Both the position numbers and the translations under genes were made by a program. Positions 55,964-64,000 of a stretch of 64,000 nucleotides of DNA are shown piece after piece. Each line of letters begins with the position of its first letter. Within the stretch, counting starts at the first letter, position 1. The notes under the pieces were generated by a model. That model worked only from the letters and a program-made list of their open reading frames with translations, ran no database searches and was not told the DNA's origin. This stretch comes from Lachnospiraceae bacterium (GTDB taxonomy: Bacteria; Bacillota; Clostridia; Lachnospirales; Lachnospiraceae): contig CABJBK010000013.1 in NCBI GenBank assembly GCA_902363825.1, positions 1 through 64,000 on the forward strand. The letters are read 5' to 3'.

Positions 55964-56947
55964 ATGAAAACATTACAGATCGGAAATGTGACTTTAGAAA
56001 ACAATCTGGTGCTCGGACCAATGGCAGGCGTGACAGACCTGCCATTTCGTCTGCTCTGCAAAGAGCAGGGCGCGGGACTTTTGTGCATGGAAATGGTGAG
56101 TGCCAAGGGCATCTATTACAACAATAAAAATACCGAGCAGCTTTTGGCGATCGATGAGAGGGAGCATCCGGTTTCCCTGCAGCTTTTTGGCTCGGATCCG
56201 GAGATCATGAGTGAGATGGCAAAAAAGATCGAGGAAAGGCCTTTTGACATTCTCGATATCAATATGGGCTGTCCGGTTCCGAAAGTCGTAAACAACGGCG
56301 ACGGCTCCGCACTGATGAAAAATCCGGTGCTTGCGGGAAAGATCATAGAAAAGACCGCGCGTGCCATCAAAAAACCGGTGACGGTAAAGATCCGCAAAGG
56401 GTTTGATGATGCGCATATCAACGCGGTGGAAATGGCAAAAGTGGCAGAAGCAAGCGGCGCGGCAGCGATCGCGGTCCACGGGCGCACGAGAGAGCAGTAC
56501 TATTCGGGCAGGGCGGACTGGGACATCATAAGACAGGTCAAAGAAGCGGTAAAGATCCCGGTGATCGGAAACGGTGATATCCTGACGCCGGAGGACGCGA
56601 TCCGCATAGAAGAACAGACCGGCTGTGACGGCTTTATGATCGCGCGCGGCGCACAGGGAAATCCGTGGATCTTTGCGCAGATCCTGCATTATTTTAAGAC
56701 CGGAGAACATCTGCCGAAACCGACGGCGGAGGAAATGGTACAAATGATGCTGCGCCATGCGAAAATGCAGCTTGCGTTCAAGGGAGACTATACCGGGATA
56801 CGCGAGATCCGCAAACATGCGGCGTGGTATACGGCGGGCTATCCGAATGCGGCACGCCTGCGCAGTGCCATCAATGAAGTGGAAAGCTATGAACAGTTAG
56901 AGGAATTATTCGGGCGCTTTTTGACATATAATGAGAAAAACGGATAG
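55964..56947 (+). CDS. dusB: tRNA-dihydrouridine synthase B-type
   Basis: 327 residues from ATG 55964, the start that gives the typical MKTLQIGNVTLENNLVLGPMAG N-terminal; an in-frame ATG at 55922 lies inside coaX. TIM barrel with FMN contacts GPMAGVTDLPFR, catalytic cysteine in NMGCPVPKVV, and VHGRTREQYYSGRADW. Reduces uridines in tRNA using NADPH. In Bacillus a dus gene also sits between coaX and lysS. Confidence 0.95.
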   Translation: MKTLQIGNVTLENNLVLGPMAGVTDLPFRLLCKEQGAGLLCMEMVSAKGIYYNNKNTEQLLAIDEREHPVSLQLFGSDPEIMSEMAKKIEERPFDILDINMGCPVPKVVNNGDGSALMKNPVLAGKIIEKTARAIKKPVTVKIRKGFDDAHINAVEMAKVAEASGAAAIAVHGRTREQYYSGRADWDIIRQVKEAVKIPVIGNGDILTPEDAIRIEEQTGCDGFMIARGAQGNPWIFAQILHYFKTGEHLPKPTAEEMVQMMLRHAKMQLAFKGDYTGIREIRKHAAWYTAGYPNAARLRSAINEVESYEQLEELFGRFLTYNEKNG

Positions 56948-56959
56948 CAGGTACGGCGT

Positions 56960-57610
56960 ATGGCGGATGACCGTGTGGATATGGGATGGCGCGCGATTGG
57001 TGCATTTTTAAAAAAGTGGAGACAGAAAAGACGAAAAAAGAAAGACGGCATCGAAAGTGCGGCAAAGGAACCGGAGATGTGGGTGGAAAATCCCTATCTG
57101 CCGCAGTTTCGGAACATCATGGAGCAGGTATTAAAAAAGCGTGGGATAAGCTACCGCGATTTTGCACCGGTCTGTATTGATGAAGAAAAGCCGGAGCTTC
57201 TTCTGATGGAGGAAGATATTGTCACTGTTCTGCACGAGCTGGAGCGGGATTTAAACGCGCTTACGATCCTAACGGAACGTCCGGATTTTTTCTCGTCATA
57301 TGCGGCGCGGATGGAAGAAGAATACGGGCTTATGGTTTCGGTCAGGGAGAAGCGGCATGCGGGAGCGGAATCCCCGTTTCTGTTTCCCGGAAATGTGATC
57401 CTGGATTTTGAGCGGAACGGACATTTTTGCACACCGGAGAAAACGGGCGGATACTGCTATATCCCCATCTATAAAATACCCTGGCAAAGCGGCGAAAACC
57501 TTGACATTCTGGTGCCTATCGGGTATAATACTGTGATTGTTAAAGGACTAGACCTAAGAGAAGAAAGCGGAAGTTCCAAGGATGTTTTTGCGGGATTTTC
57601 GGAACAATAG
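56960..57610 (+). CDS. Conserved hypothetical protein
   Basis: 216 residues. Basic N-terminus ([13 protein letters not shown]), then a mixed alpha/beta domain: [21 protein letters not shown] and [26 protein letters not shown] helices. No catalytic motif recognised. Unknown family; its position in a translation/CoA operon suggests a housekeeping function. The start ATG 56960 has only GCAGG upstream, so it may be later. It overlaps nothing and ends 31 bp before greA. Confidence 0.65.
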   Translation: MADDRVDMGWRAIGAFLKKWRQKRRKKKDGIESAAKEPEMWVENPYLPQFRNIMEQVLKKRGISYRDFAPVCIDEEKPELLLMEEDIVTVLHELERDLNALTILTERPDFFSSYAARMEEEYGLMVSVREKRHAGAESPFLFPGNVILDFERNGHFCTPEKTGGYCYIPIYKIPWQSGENLDILVPIGYNTVIVKGLDLREESGSSKDVFAGFSEQ

Positions 57611-57641
57611 AAAGAAGAAACAGGAAGGACAGAAAGCAAGC

Positions 57642-58121
57642 ATGGATAAGAAAAACATTTTGACCTATCAGGGACTGCAGAAACTGGAAGAAGAATTACA
57701 GAACTTAAAAGTAGTCAGAAGAAAAGAAGTAGCGCAGAAGATCAAAGAAGCCAGAGAACAGGGTGACTTGTCCGAGAACGCGGAGTACGATGCAGCGAAA
57801 GACGAGCAGCGTGACATTGAGGCTCGTATCGAAGATATCGAGAAGATCTTAAAGAACGCGGAAGTCGTTGTAGAAGAAGAAGTAGAGCTGGATAAGATCA
57901 GCATCGGATGTAAGGTAAAGATCCTTGATGTGGAAGAAAATGAGGAGCTTGAATACAAGATCGTCGGTTCCACCGAGGCAAACAGCTTAAAAGGCAAGAT
58001 CTCCAATGAGTCTCCGGTCGGCAAGGCACTGCTCGGCGCAAAGATCGGTGATGTCGTAAAGGTTGAGACCCATGTGGGCGAGCTGGAATATAAGGTACTT
58101 GAGATCCAGCGCTCAAACTAG
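57642..58121 (+). CDS. greA: Transcription elongation factor GreA
   Basis: 159 residues from ATG 57642, with ACAGGAAGGA upstream. N-terminal coiled coil whose tip contains [16 protein letters not shown] (the acidic residues acting in the RNA polymerase secondary channel), and the FKBP-like C-terminal domain ([24 protein letters not shown]). Rescues back-tracked polymerase. The in-frame extension to 57582 lacks a ribosome binding site. Confidence 0.95.
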   Translation: MDKKNILTYQGLQKLEEELQNLKVVRRKEVAQKIKEAREQGDLSENAEYDAAKDEQRDIEARIEDIEKILKNAEVVVEEEVELDKISIGCKVKILDVEENEELEYKIVGSTEANSLKGKISNESPVGKALLGAKIGDVVKVETHVGELEYKVLEIQRSN

Positions 58122-58210
58122 AAAGCAGCCGGAAAGATCCGGAGTCAGAATCTGATTTTATGACAGGATCAACTTCCGTGGCTGGAAAATAAAAATGAAG
58201 GAGAATGAAG

Positions 58211-59710
58211 ATGGCGGAACAAAAGAACGTACAGGAACAGGATATAAATCAGCTGATCAAGGTGCGTCAGGATAAATTAAAAGAGTTTCAGGAAAACGGC
58301 AAAGACCCGTTTCAGATCACAAAATATGATGTGACACATCACAGCACAGAGATCAGGGATAATTATGATGACCTCGAGGGTAAGACGGTTTCCGTTGCCG
58401 GACGTATGATGTTCAAGCGCGTGATGGGAAAGGCTTCTTTCTGCAATGTGCAGGATTTAAAGGGCAGCATCCAGGCATACGTTGCAAGGGACAGTATCGG
58501 AGAAGAATCCTACAAGGATTTCAAGAAATATGATGTAGGTGATGTCATCGGTATCAAGGGCGAAGTGTTTACAACCAAAACCGGTGAGATTTCCATCCAT
58601 GCGTCAGAGGTTACACTGCTTGCGAAGAGCTTAAATATCCTTCCGGAGAAGTTCCATGGACTGACCAATACCGATATGCGTTATCGTCAGCGTTATGTGG
58701 ATCTTATCATGAACCAGGATGTAAAAGAGACTTTCGTAAAACGTTCCAAAGTCATCAGCAGTATCCGTCATTACTTAGACGGTGAGGGATTCATGGAAGT
58801 TGAAACCCCGATGCTTGTGCAGAATGCAGGCGGCGCGGCGGCAAGACCGTTTAATACACACTTTAATGCGCTGGATGAGGATCTGCATCTTCGTATTTCC
58901 CTGGAACTTTATTTAAAGAGACTGATCGTCGGCGGCATGGAGCGTGTCTATGAGATCGGACGTGTATTCCGTAACGAAGGACTTGATACCAGACACAATC
59001 CGGAATTTACGCTGATGGAGCTTTATCAGGCATATACCGATTACCACGGCATGATGGATCTGACCGAGAAACTGTACCGTCATGTGGCAAAAGAAGTGAC
59101 CGGATCCGAGATACTTCATTATGGAGATCTTGAGATCGACCTCTCCAAGCCGTTCGAGCGTCTGACCATGATCGATGCGGTCAAGAAATACGCAAACGTG
59201 GACTTTAACGAGATCCACACATTAGAGGAAGCAAGAAAAGCGGCAGACGAGCATCATGTGGTATATGAAGAGAGACATAAGAAGGGCGATATCTTAAATC
59301 TCTTCTTCGAAGAATTTGTAGAGGAGCATCTGCTTCAGCCGACATTTATTATGGATCATCCGATCGAAATTTCTCCGCTCACCAAAAAGAAACCGGAGAA
59401 TCCGGATTATGTAGAACGTTTTGAGTTCTTCATGAACGGATGGGAAATGGCAAACGCGTACTCCGAGTTAAACGATCCGATCGATCAGAGAGAACGTTTT
59501 GCTGCACAGGAAGAACTGTTTGCAGCCGGAGATGAAGAGGCAAACCATACCGATGAGGATTTCTTAAATGCATTGAGCCACGGTATGCCGCCAACCGGTG
59601 GAATCGGATTCGGAATCGACCGTATGGTCATGATGATGACAAATTCACCGGCGATCCGCGATGTACTGCTCTTCCCGACAATGAAGTCACTGGATAAAAA
59701 AGACCAGTAA
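58211..59710 (+). CDS. lysS: Lysyl-tRNA synthetase, class II
   Basis: 499 residues. OB-fold anticodon domain (GKTVSVAGRMMFKRVMGKASF) and class II core with motif 2 YEIGRVFRNEGLDTRHNPEF and motif 3 GGIGFGIDRMVMMM. ATG 58211 has AAGGAG 8 nt upstream; ATG 58205 is too close. Last gene of the housekeeping run, and the chromosomal boundary of a conjugative element. Confidence 0.97.
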   Translation: MAEQKNVQEQDINQLIKVRQDKLKEFQENGKDPFQITKYDVTHHSTEIRDNYDDLEGKTVSVAGRMMFKRVMGKASFCNVQDLKGSIQAYVARDSIGEESYKDFKKYDVGDVIGIKGEVFTTKTGEISIHASEVTLLAKSLNILPEKFHGLTNTDMRYRQRYVDLIMNQDVKETFVKRSKVISSIRHYLDGEGFMEVETPMLVQNAGGAAARPFNTHFNALDEDLHLRISLELYLKRLIVGGMERVYEIGRVFRNEGLDTRHNPEFTLMELYQAYTDYHGMMDLTEKLYRHVAKEVTGSEILHYGDLEIDLSKPFERLTMIDAVKKYANVDFNEIHTLEEARKAADEHHVVYEERHKKGDILNLFFEEFVEEHLLQPTFIMDHPIEISPLTKKKPENPDYVERFEFFMNGWEMANAYSELNDPIDQRERFAAQEELFAAGDEEANHTDEDFLNALSHGMPPTGGIGFGIDRMVMMMTNSPAIRDVLLFPTMKSLDKKDQ

Positions 59711-59742
59711 AATCAAGAGTTTGCGGACTTCCGACTTGTATG

Positions 59743-59760
59743 GTACGACAGGAGTACGAC
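59743..59760. repeat. Direct repeat GTACGAC near the element end
   Basis: GTACGAC occurs at 59743-59749 and 59754-59760, 11 bp apart, 33 bp after the lysS stop. Closely spaced direct repeats near an element end resemble arm-type integrase sites. No att core can be identified without the other end. Confidence 0.35.
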
Positions 59761-59791
59761 AAAATAACCTATCTTAAAGGGTTAAAACAAA

Positions 59792-59810
59792 CGATTTTAA
59801 ATTAAAATCG
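59792..59810. repeat. Perfect 9-bp palindrome, candidate operator or recombinase site
   Basis: CGATTTTAA (59792-59800) and TTAAAATCG (59802-59810) flank a single A. AT-rich, not followed by T, so not a terminator. Suited to a dimeric DNA-binding protein. Confidence 0.45.
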
Positions 59811-59839
59811 AGTCAGTTCAAGTTCATATTTTGTACTAT

Positions 59840-59883
59840 AAGGACATTTTTCTAAAAGAAATTTTAGAGGAATGTCCTTTTTT
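59840..59883 (+). terminator. Terminator at the left of the element
   Basis: AAGGACATT (59840-59848) pairs with AATGTCCTT (59871-59879), with inner CTAAAA/TTTTAG pairing, followed by six T. Could end the lysS transcript or shield the element from read-through. Confidence 0.8.
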
Positions 59884-59926
59884 GTTATGGTCAACGGAAC
59901 AAAATAAGAAAATGGAGGAAGTCAGT

Positions 59927-60391
59927 ATGAACAGTACAGCGTTAGGAGCAAAAAAAGAAAATATTAACTTTATCAGTGAAGCACATGAGAAATTTTACTA
60001 TGAAAAAATTCAGAAAGTCAGAGAAGCAGATGTATATCACAAGGCACTTTGCTATTGCCTTGGAATGAACGAGGATACACGAAGAAATGTGGATAGAATT
60101 TATAATTTCAAGACTGGATGTGTAAAACCGGAGTGCCTGCATGAGGGCTGGCAGACCAGTGGAAGTGCAAAGGTTGTCAGAATGGCATTTAATCTGTATT
60201 GCAATGGTACACCGAGCGTGGATGATGAACAGGACACAGAGGAGCAGGTGGATGAGTGCCGGAGATATTCAGTAGAGGATTTGTTCTGCTGTTGCTATGC
60301 ACCATATTTCTGGCAGGCAATACAGATTCGCTATCCGGAGTATGCCACATACAATAAAAATTTGTATGCAATGTTTGGAGGAAATGATTGA
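59927..60391 (+). CDS. DUF6075-type mobile element protein
   Basis: 154 residues from ATG 59927 (TGGAGGAA upstream). ADVYHKALCYCLGMNEDTRR and FKTGCVKPECLHEGWQTSG match the small family I recall as DUF6075, found in clostridial conjugative elements; function unknown. Six cysteines near the C-terminus (CRRY..FCCCYAP) are notable. Ends TGATG with the next gene (1-bp overlap). Confidence 0.75.
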   Translation: MNSTALGAKKENINFISEAHEKFYYEKIQKVREADVYHKALCYCLGMNEDTRRNVDRIYNFKTGCVKPECLHEGWQTSGSAKVVRMAFNLYCNGTPSVDDEQDTEEQVDECRRYSVEDLFCCCYAPYFWQAIQIRYPEYATYNKNLYAMFGGND

Positions 60392-60564
60392 TGTTAAAGA
60401 TTCGGTTGATGGGAACAAAAAATGATATTACATGGTTCAAAAAAATCATGCAGAGACACCCAAAGGTAGAGGTTCTGGAAATGTCAGACCTCTATCCCAA
60501 CAAGGGAACAGATAAATATTACAGATCGTATGTAGAAGTAAAAAAGAGCAATGTAAAAGAATAA
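60391..60564 (+). CDS. DUF3970-type small protein
   Basis: 57 residues: LKIRLMGTKNDITWFKKI followed by VEVLEMSDLYPNKGTDKYYR and a basic end. Matches the pattern of DUF3970 proteins that accompany ParA in ICEs. The start overlaps the preceding stop. Function unknown. Confidence 0.75.
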   Translation: MLKIRLMGTKNDITWFKKIMQRHPKVEVLEMSDLYPNKGTDKYYRSYVEVKKSNVKE

Positions 60565-60589
60565 TAGTAGAATTTGGAGGAATTTCATC

Positions 60590-61372
60590 ATGTGTAAAGT
60601 TATAGTAATCGGAAACCAGAAAGGTGGAGTTGGAAAGACCACCACAACAAGTAATCTAGGTATTGGACTTGCAAAAAAGGGGAAAAAGGTGCTTCTGATA
60701 GATGCGGATGCACAGGGAAGCCTGACAGCAAGTTTAGGCTTTCAGGAGCCGGATAAACTGGATGTATCTCTTGCAACCATTATGGCGAATATCATCAATG
60801 AAGAAGATATGGAGCCGGATTATGGCATCCTAAAGCACGACGAGGGTGTAGACCTTATGCCCGGCAATATAGAGTTGTCGGGATTGGAAGTATCACTGGT
60901 AAATGTCATGAGCAGGGAGCTTGTGCTTCGGACTTATATAGAACAGCAGAAAGAAAGGTATGATTACATTCTGATTGATTGTATGCCTTCCCTTGGCATG
61001 ATTACCATAAATGCCTTTGCAAGTGCCGACAGCATCCTTATTCCGGTGCAGGCAGCATATCTGCCGGTAAAAGGTCTGGAACAGCTTATAAAGACCATAG
61101 GAAAGGTAAAAAGGCAGATCAATCCAAAATTGGAGATTGAAGGTATTCTGCTTACTATGGTTGATAACAGAACGAATTATGCAAAAGACATCAGTGCATT
61201 GGTTGTGGAGAATTATGGTAGCAAGGTAAGAATATTTGAAAACAGTATTCCGATGTCGGTAAGAGCTGCGGAGATTTCTGCTGAAGGTGTCAGCATTTAT
61301 GAGCATGATCCAAATGGAAAAGTAGCAAATGCCTATCAGTCATTGACAGAGGAGGTGCTTGCAGATGAATAA
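60590..61372 (+). CDS. ParA family partition ATPase
   Basis: 260 residues. Deviant Walker A KGGVGKTTT in NQKGGVGKTTTTSNLG near residue 10, DADAQGSLTASLGF Walker A', and IDCMPSLGM Walker B. Moves replicated element copies with ParB, consistent with an ICE that replicates as a circle. TTTGGAGGAA precedes the ATG. Overlaps parB. Confidence 0.95.
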   Translation: MCKVIVIGNQKGGVGKTTTTSNLGIGLAKKGKKVLLIDADAQGSLTASLGFQEPDKLDVSLATIMANIINEEDMEPDYGILKHDEGVDLMPGNIELSGLEVSLVNVMSRELVLRTYIEQQKERYDYILIDCMPSLGMITINAFASADSILIPVQAAYLPVKGLEQLIKTIGKVKRQINPKLEIEGILLTMVDNRTNYAKDISALVVENYGSKVRIFENSIPMSVRAAEISAEGVSIYEHDPNGKVANAYQSLTEEVLADE

Positions 61373-62243
61373 AACAGGAAGTGCCGCAAAGGTAAAACTG
61401 AACAGCTTCGATGATTTATTCGGAGATGGACAGCCACAGGCAGGAATAGAGCAGGTACAGGAAATTGCATTATCAGAACTGCATGAGTTCAAAGGTCACC
61501 CATTTAAGGTACTGGACGATGAAAAGATGCAGGAGACGGTGGAGAGTGTCAGAGAGCATGGCGTGCTGATGCCGGGTATTGCAAGACCAAGAGCTGAGGG
61601 CGGCTATGAAATTATTGCAGGACACCGAAGGAGACATGCGTGTGAGCTTGTAGGACTTGATACAATGCCGATGTTTATTCGTAATTATACGGACGATGAA
61701 GCCACGATTATCATGGTGGACAGCAATATTCAAAGAGAAGATATTCTTCCAAGCGAAAAAGCGAAGGCATATCGCATGAAATACGAAGCCATGAAGCATC
61801 AGGGAAGCAGGACAGGCGGGCTTACACTTGAAGAATTAGGAGAAACCGCAGGAGAAAGTGCAAAGACTGTCCAAAGGTATATATGGATTTCACGATTATC
61901 AGAACCGTTGCTTGATATGGTGGATTTGGGAAAGATAGGTATTATGCAGGCTGTGGACATCTCGTTTTTATCCGAGGATGCACAGCAATGGGTATTGATT
62001 ACCATACAGGACACCAATGCTGTCATAAGCAAACAGCAGAGTGCCATGCTAAAGGAAAGTGACAAAAAGGGAGAACTGACTTTTCCAATGGTGCGTATGC
62101 TTCTGGAGAAAGAAAAGCCAGTAGAGCGTAAGGTTGTTATAAAAACGGAACGCATTAACAGTTATTTTCCGGATACATATAGCACAGAAGATATAGAAAA
62201 AATAATATTTCAGCTATTGGATAACTGGAAGAATACGCAGTAG
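61365..62243 (+). CDS. ParB family partition protein
   Basis: 292 residues from ATG 61365, overlapping the end of parA; GAGGAGGTG lies 9 nt upstream. ParB/Srx nuclease-like domain IAGHRRRHACELVGL and NIQREDILPSEKAKAYRMK, then a helix-turn-helix (LTLEELGETAGESAKTVQRYI). Binds the element centromere, not identified here; the repeats in repA downstream are a possible site. Confidence 0.94.
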   Translation: MNKTGSAAKVKLNSFDDLFGDGQPQAGIEQVQEIALSELHEFKGHPFKVLDDEKMQETVESVREHGVLMPGIARPRAEGGYEIIAGHRRRHACELVGLDTMPMFIRNYTDDEATIIMVDSNIQREDILPSEKAKAYRMKYEAMKHQGSRTGGLTLEELGETAGESAKTVQRYIWISRLSEPLLDMVDLGKIGIMQAVDISFLSEDAQQWVLITIQDTNAVISKQQSAMLKESDKKGELTFPMVRMLLEKEKPVERKVVIKTERINSYFPDTYSTEDIEKIIFQLLDNWKNTQ

Positions 62244-62259
62244 GAAGGAGGAGACGAGA

Positions 62260-62814
62260 ATGGGAGAAATTTTGCAGTTAGATTATTATTACGGAATAGA
62301 AGCGGAACAGTTCTCATTCTATCGTGTTCCACGCCTGCTGATAAAGGACGAGAGATTTAAGAAGTTGTCCAGTGATGCAAAATTATTGTATGGACTTATG
62401 CTTGATCGTATGTCGCTGTCTATGAAAAATGAATGGTTTGACGATGAAAATCGTGCATACATCATTTACACCATAGACAGCATAATGGAGGATTTGGGAT
62501 GCGCTAAAGAAAAGGCTGTAAAGGTATTGGCAGAGCTTGATTCTGTAAAAGGAATTGGTCTGGTAGAAAAGGTTCGCAGAGGACTTGGAAAACCGGATAT
62601 AATTTATGTGAAAAATTTTGCTTCTATTACTGAACAGATGGACGAAAAAGAGCCAGCAAATGCTGATAAAATCACAGAAGTCGGAAAATCGAACTTCTGG
62701 AAGTCAGAAAACCGAACCACAAGAAGTCAGAAAATCGAACTTCCGGAAGTCAGAAAATCAAACCTCTGGAAGTTCGGAAATCAAACCTCAAGAAGTCGGA
62801 GAATCGAACCCTAA
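62260..62814 (+). CDS. repA: Replication initiator protein A, N-terminal part, ends in tandem repeats
   Basis: 184 residues: complete RepA_N winged-helix domain (FYRVPRLLIKDERFKKLSSD, AKLLYGLMLDRM, DLGCAKEKAVKVLAELD) and then a repeat-encoded tail that stops at TAA 62812. Full-length relatives continue into a DUF6017 domain, which here is in the next frame. AAGGAGG precedes the ATG. The truncated product keeps the DNA-binding domain. Alternatively a frameshift at the repeats makes both parts. Confidence 0.9.
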   Translation: MGEILQLDYYYGIEAEQFSFYRVPRLLIKDERFKKLSSDAKLLYGLMLDRMSLSMKNEWFDDENRAYIIYTIDSIMEDLGCAKEKAVKVLAELDSVKGIGLVEKVRRGLGKPDIIYVKNFASITEQMDEKEPANADKITEVGKSNFWKSENRTTRSQKIELPEVRKSNLWKFGNQTSRSRRIEP

Positions 62815-63325
62815 TTATACTAACTATAATCAGACTTATATGAATCAGACTAATTATAACCAGACTGAGTTGAGTTATACCAATCCAATCAATCAATCTG
62901 TGACAGAAAAGCCACAAGCTGATGTGATGGATGCGATGGATGATGCACAGTCTTACATAGAACTGATTAAAGAGAATATCAGTTATGATCATCACATGAA
63001 GTATGATGGCTATGGGGAAAAGGAACTTTATGACGAATTGTTTGGGATAATCTGTGAAGTGGTATGCGTAAAAAGAAAATCAATCCGGGTTGCAGGAGAG
63101 GACTATCCGTATGAACTCGTAAAATCTAGATTTTTGAAACTGAATAGCAGTCATCTTGAGTATGTGATTGGTTGCATGAAAGAGACAACAACGAAGATAA
63201 CCAATATCAAGTCGTATATGATAACAGCGCTTTATAATGCACCAGCCACGATAAATCATTTCTATCAGCAGGAAGTGCAGCATGATATGTATGGAGGAGG
63301 ATGGCATGAAAAGGGTATTGTTTAA
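62618..63325 (+). pseudogene. repA: Replication initiator protein A, C-terminal (DUF6017) part in shifted frame
   Basis: The frame +1 relative to repA is open from 62618 to 63325. Beyond the repeats it encodes EVGESNPNYTNYNQ, an Asn/Thr-rich linker and a DUF6017-type domain (DAQSYIELIKENISYDHH, IRVAGEDYPYELVKSRFLKL, IKSYMITALYNAPATI) normally fused to RepA_N. It has no good start of its own, so it is produced only by frameshift, or is silent at this repeat number. Confidence 0.85.
62677..62814 (+). repeat. Six tandem 23-bp iterons inside repA
   Basis: Six adjacent copies of 23 bp start at 62677, 62700, 62723, 62746, 62769 and 62792. Consensus begins GAAGTCRGAAAATCGAAC and has a small dyad (GAAGT...ACTTC). 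In RepA_N replicons the origin lies within the rep gene as iterons, so this is probably the origin of the element. Copy number decides the frame: 4 or 7 copies would join the two parts of repA; six do not. No spacers, so not a CRISPR array. Confidence 0.9.
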
Positions 63326-63632
63326 GCTGATTTTGCCGATGGCATTTATTGTGATCTGGTTGGATATGTGTTACTGGATATGTCTGGGAGAAAACGGTAT
63401 GAACTGGCTTCAGTTCTGGATTATGGGTGGCTTTCCCTTCGGCATACAAAAGATGCTTGTATTGCTGATACCTCGTAATTTTGGAATAGCCGGGAGCATA
63501 GGAGTGTTGGCATTAGACGCAATCATCGGTGGCATGATCGGAGTGATTGTCCTTGCAATAAAAATTATTGCAATCATTAGGGAAGTAATCAATATCATAA
63601 TGGAACTTGCAGGAAAGAGAATTTCTTGTTGA
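63306..63632 (+). CDS. Small mobile element membrane protein (DUF6050-type)
   Basis: 108 residues, start ATG 63306 with GGAGGAGG upstream, overlapping the repA end by 20 bp. Three hydrophobic segments (about 5-28, 33-55, 65-100) and WIMGGFPFGIQKMLVLLIP. I tentatively recall this as DUF6050, present in clostridial ICEs. Function unknown. Confidence 0.65.
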   Translation: MKRVLFKLILPMAFIVIWLDMCYWICLGENGMNWLQFWIMGGFPFGIQKMLVLLIPRNFGIAGSIGVLALDAIIGGMIGVIVLAIKIIAIIREVINIIMELAGKRISC

Positions 63633-63637
63633 ATAGG

Positions 63638-63670
63638 AGCAGGTATGAAATGAAAGTTTTTATACCTGCT
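63638..63670 (+). terminator. Terminator within the element
   Basis: AGCAGGTAT (63638-63646) pairs with ATACCTGCT (63662-63670), 15-nt loop, then TATTTTAT. Confidence 0.65.
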
Positions 63671-63679
63671 TATTTTATA

Positions 63680-63704
63680 ACTTCTGGTCACAGCGTCCAG
63701 AAGT
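63680..63704 (+). other. 8-bp hairpin just before an element gene
   Basis: ACTTCTGG (63680-63687) pairs with CCAGAAGT (63697-63704) around TCACAGCGT. It lies 14 bp before the next start, with AAGGA right after it, so it could control translation or be a DNA-processing site. Confidence 0.45.
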
Positions 63705-63718
63705 GGAAAGGAACTGAT

Positions 63719-64000
63719 ATGGAATCAATGAGAGACACCAAGCGTATCATGGAGCGTGAAATCAAAAAAGGAAGCACACCATTATCCTTTGAACAAATGG
63801 AGATTGATAAAAATAATTATCAAGAGATTACTTCTGTGGAGAAACTGACACAGGTATTGCAGTACCTTCACAGGGTAGGCAATTACAAGTCTTTAGCGGG
63901 AAAAACGGTGATCAATAATGTTTACACTTTTATGCGTGGAAGAACACCGGATTTTACCAGAGCAAGAAGTATATTTGACCGGGAAAAGATATATCATCAG
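63719..64000 (+). CDS. Unrecognised mobile element protein, cut by the window end
   Basis: 94 codons from ATG 63719 (GAAAGGA upstream) stay open to the last base. MESMRDTKRIMEREIKKGST is basic, and YKSLAGKTVINNVYTFMRG follows. No family recognised; the C-terminal part is missing. Confidence 0.6.
   Translation, partial: MESMRDTKRIMEREIKKGSTPLSFEQMEIDKNNYQEITSVEKLTQVLQYLHRVGNYKSLAGKTVINNVYTFMRGRTPDFTRARSIFDREKIYHQ

Larger units (their letters stand above)
59711..64000 (+). mobile_element. Left part of an integrative and conjugative element after lysS
   Basis: From just after lysS the gene content changes to a set typical of Tn1549-like ICEs: DUF6075, DUF3970, ParA, ParB, RepA_N/DUF6017 initiator and a small membrane protein, at lower GC content. 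The left boundary is placed between lysS and the first mobile-element ORF by gene content only; the right end, integrase, relaxase and any attR are outside the window. Confidence 0.75.

Noticed and set aside
55384..56112. 242-codon minus-strand frame opposite coaX and dusB
   Set aside because: Shadow of two well-supported genes; Arg/His/Cys-rich composition typical of antisense frames.
56000..56818. 274-codon minus-strand frame opposite dusB
   Set aside because: Antisense to the conserved TIM-barrel gene; Arg/His/Phe-rich translation with no family resemblance.
58122..58210. T-box leader before lysS
   Set aside because: The gap is only 89 bp and shows no T-box consensus or antiterminator.
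62677..62814. CRISPR array
   Set aside because: The 23-bp units are directly adjacent without spacers and lie within a rep gene.

Overview
The window looks like the chromosome of a motile, anaerobic, spore-lineage Firmicute of the Lachnospiraceae (Roseburia/Agathobacter type). This rests on the gene families seen (flagellin with sigma-28 promoters, BofA, DUF2508, a Gram-positive Tad pilus locus with Flp1-like pilin, a 2-hydroxyacyl-CoA dehydratase pair) and on strong AGGAGG-type ribosome binding sites; the genus is an inference. No rRNA, tRNA or CRISPR array was recognised.

Layout. 1-1.9 kb: an AT-rich glycosyltransferase and a Xer-like tyrosine recombinase, both on the minus strand. 2.1-8.7 kb: a complete F-type ATP synthase operon (atpI-B-E-F-H-A-G-D-C) whose c subunit carries a sodium-type ion site and whose epsilon subunit lacks the C-terminal helices. 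8.7-11.7 kb: two minus-strand 2-hydroxyacyl-CoA dehydratase/activase genes behind a 20-bp palindrome. 11.9-23.3 kb: a ferredoxin-type DUF362 protein, two unknown proteins, FtsH, a two-component system, an aconitase-family hydratase and an AI-2E-type exporter. 23.3-23.6 kb: a 315-bp gap holding a terminator, three consecutive hairpins and a promoter. 23.6-28.3 kb: a TPR/AAA protein and glycogen branching enzyme. 28.4-33.5 kb: a FliK-like protein, flagellin and FliS, with two sigma-28 promoters.

33.5-34.2 kb: DUF2508 and BofA. 34.2-44.4 kb: a Tad/Flp pilus operon (prepilin peptidase, TadZ, TadA, TadB, TadC, Flp1-like pilin, DUF5702, TadE-like proteins, a second prepilin peptidase), running into an FHA protein and a rhomboid protease. 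44.5-51.6 kb: a flavoprotein-SCP2 fusion, an orphan soluble kinase, HIT, MurG, a small membrane protein, phosphoglucose isomerase and an SH3/SleB-type wall hydrolase behind a perfect sigma-A promoter and WalR-like boxes. 51.7-59.7 kb: SPFH protein, argF, and a housekeeping run birA-(DUF6145-type)-coaX-dusB-unknown-greA-lysS.

59.7-64.0 kb: the left part of an integrative conjugative element of the Tn1549-like class lying directly after lysS: DUF6075, DUF3970, ParA, ParB and RepA_N replication initiator genes, then a small membrane protein and an open gene at the window edge. The replication gene contains six tandem 23-bp repeats. Because 23 is not a multiple of 3, repeat number sets the reading frame; six copies put the C-terminal half out of frame, whereas 4 or 7 copies would restore one continuous protein. 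This is the most unusual feature of the window.
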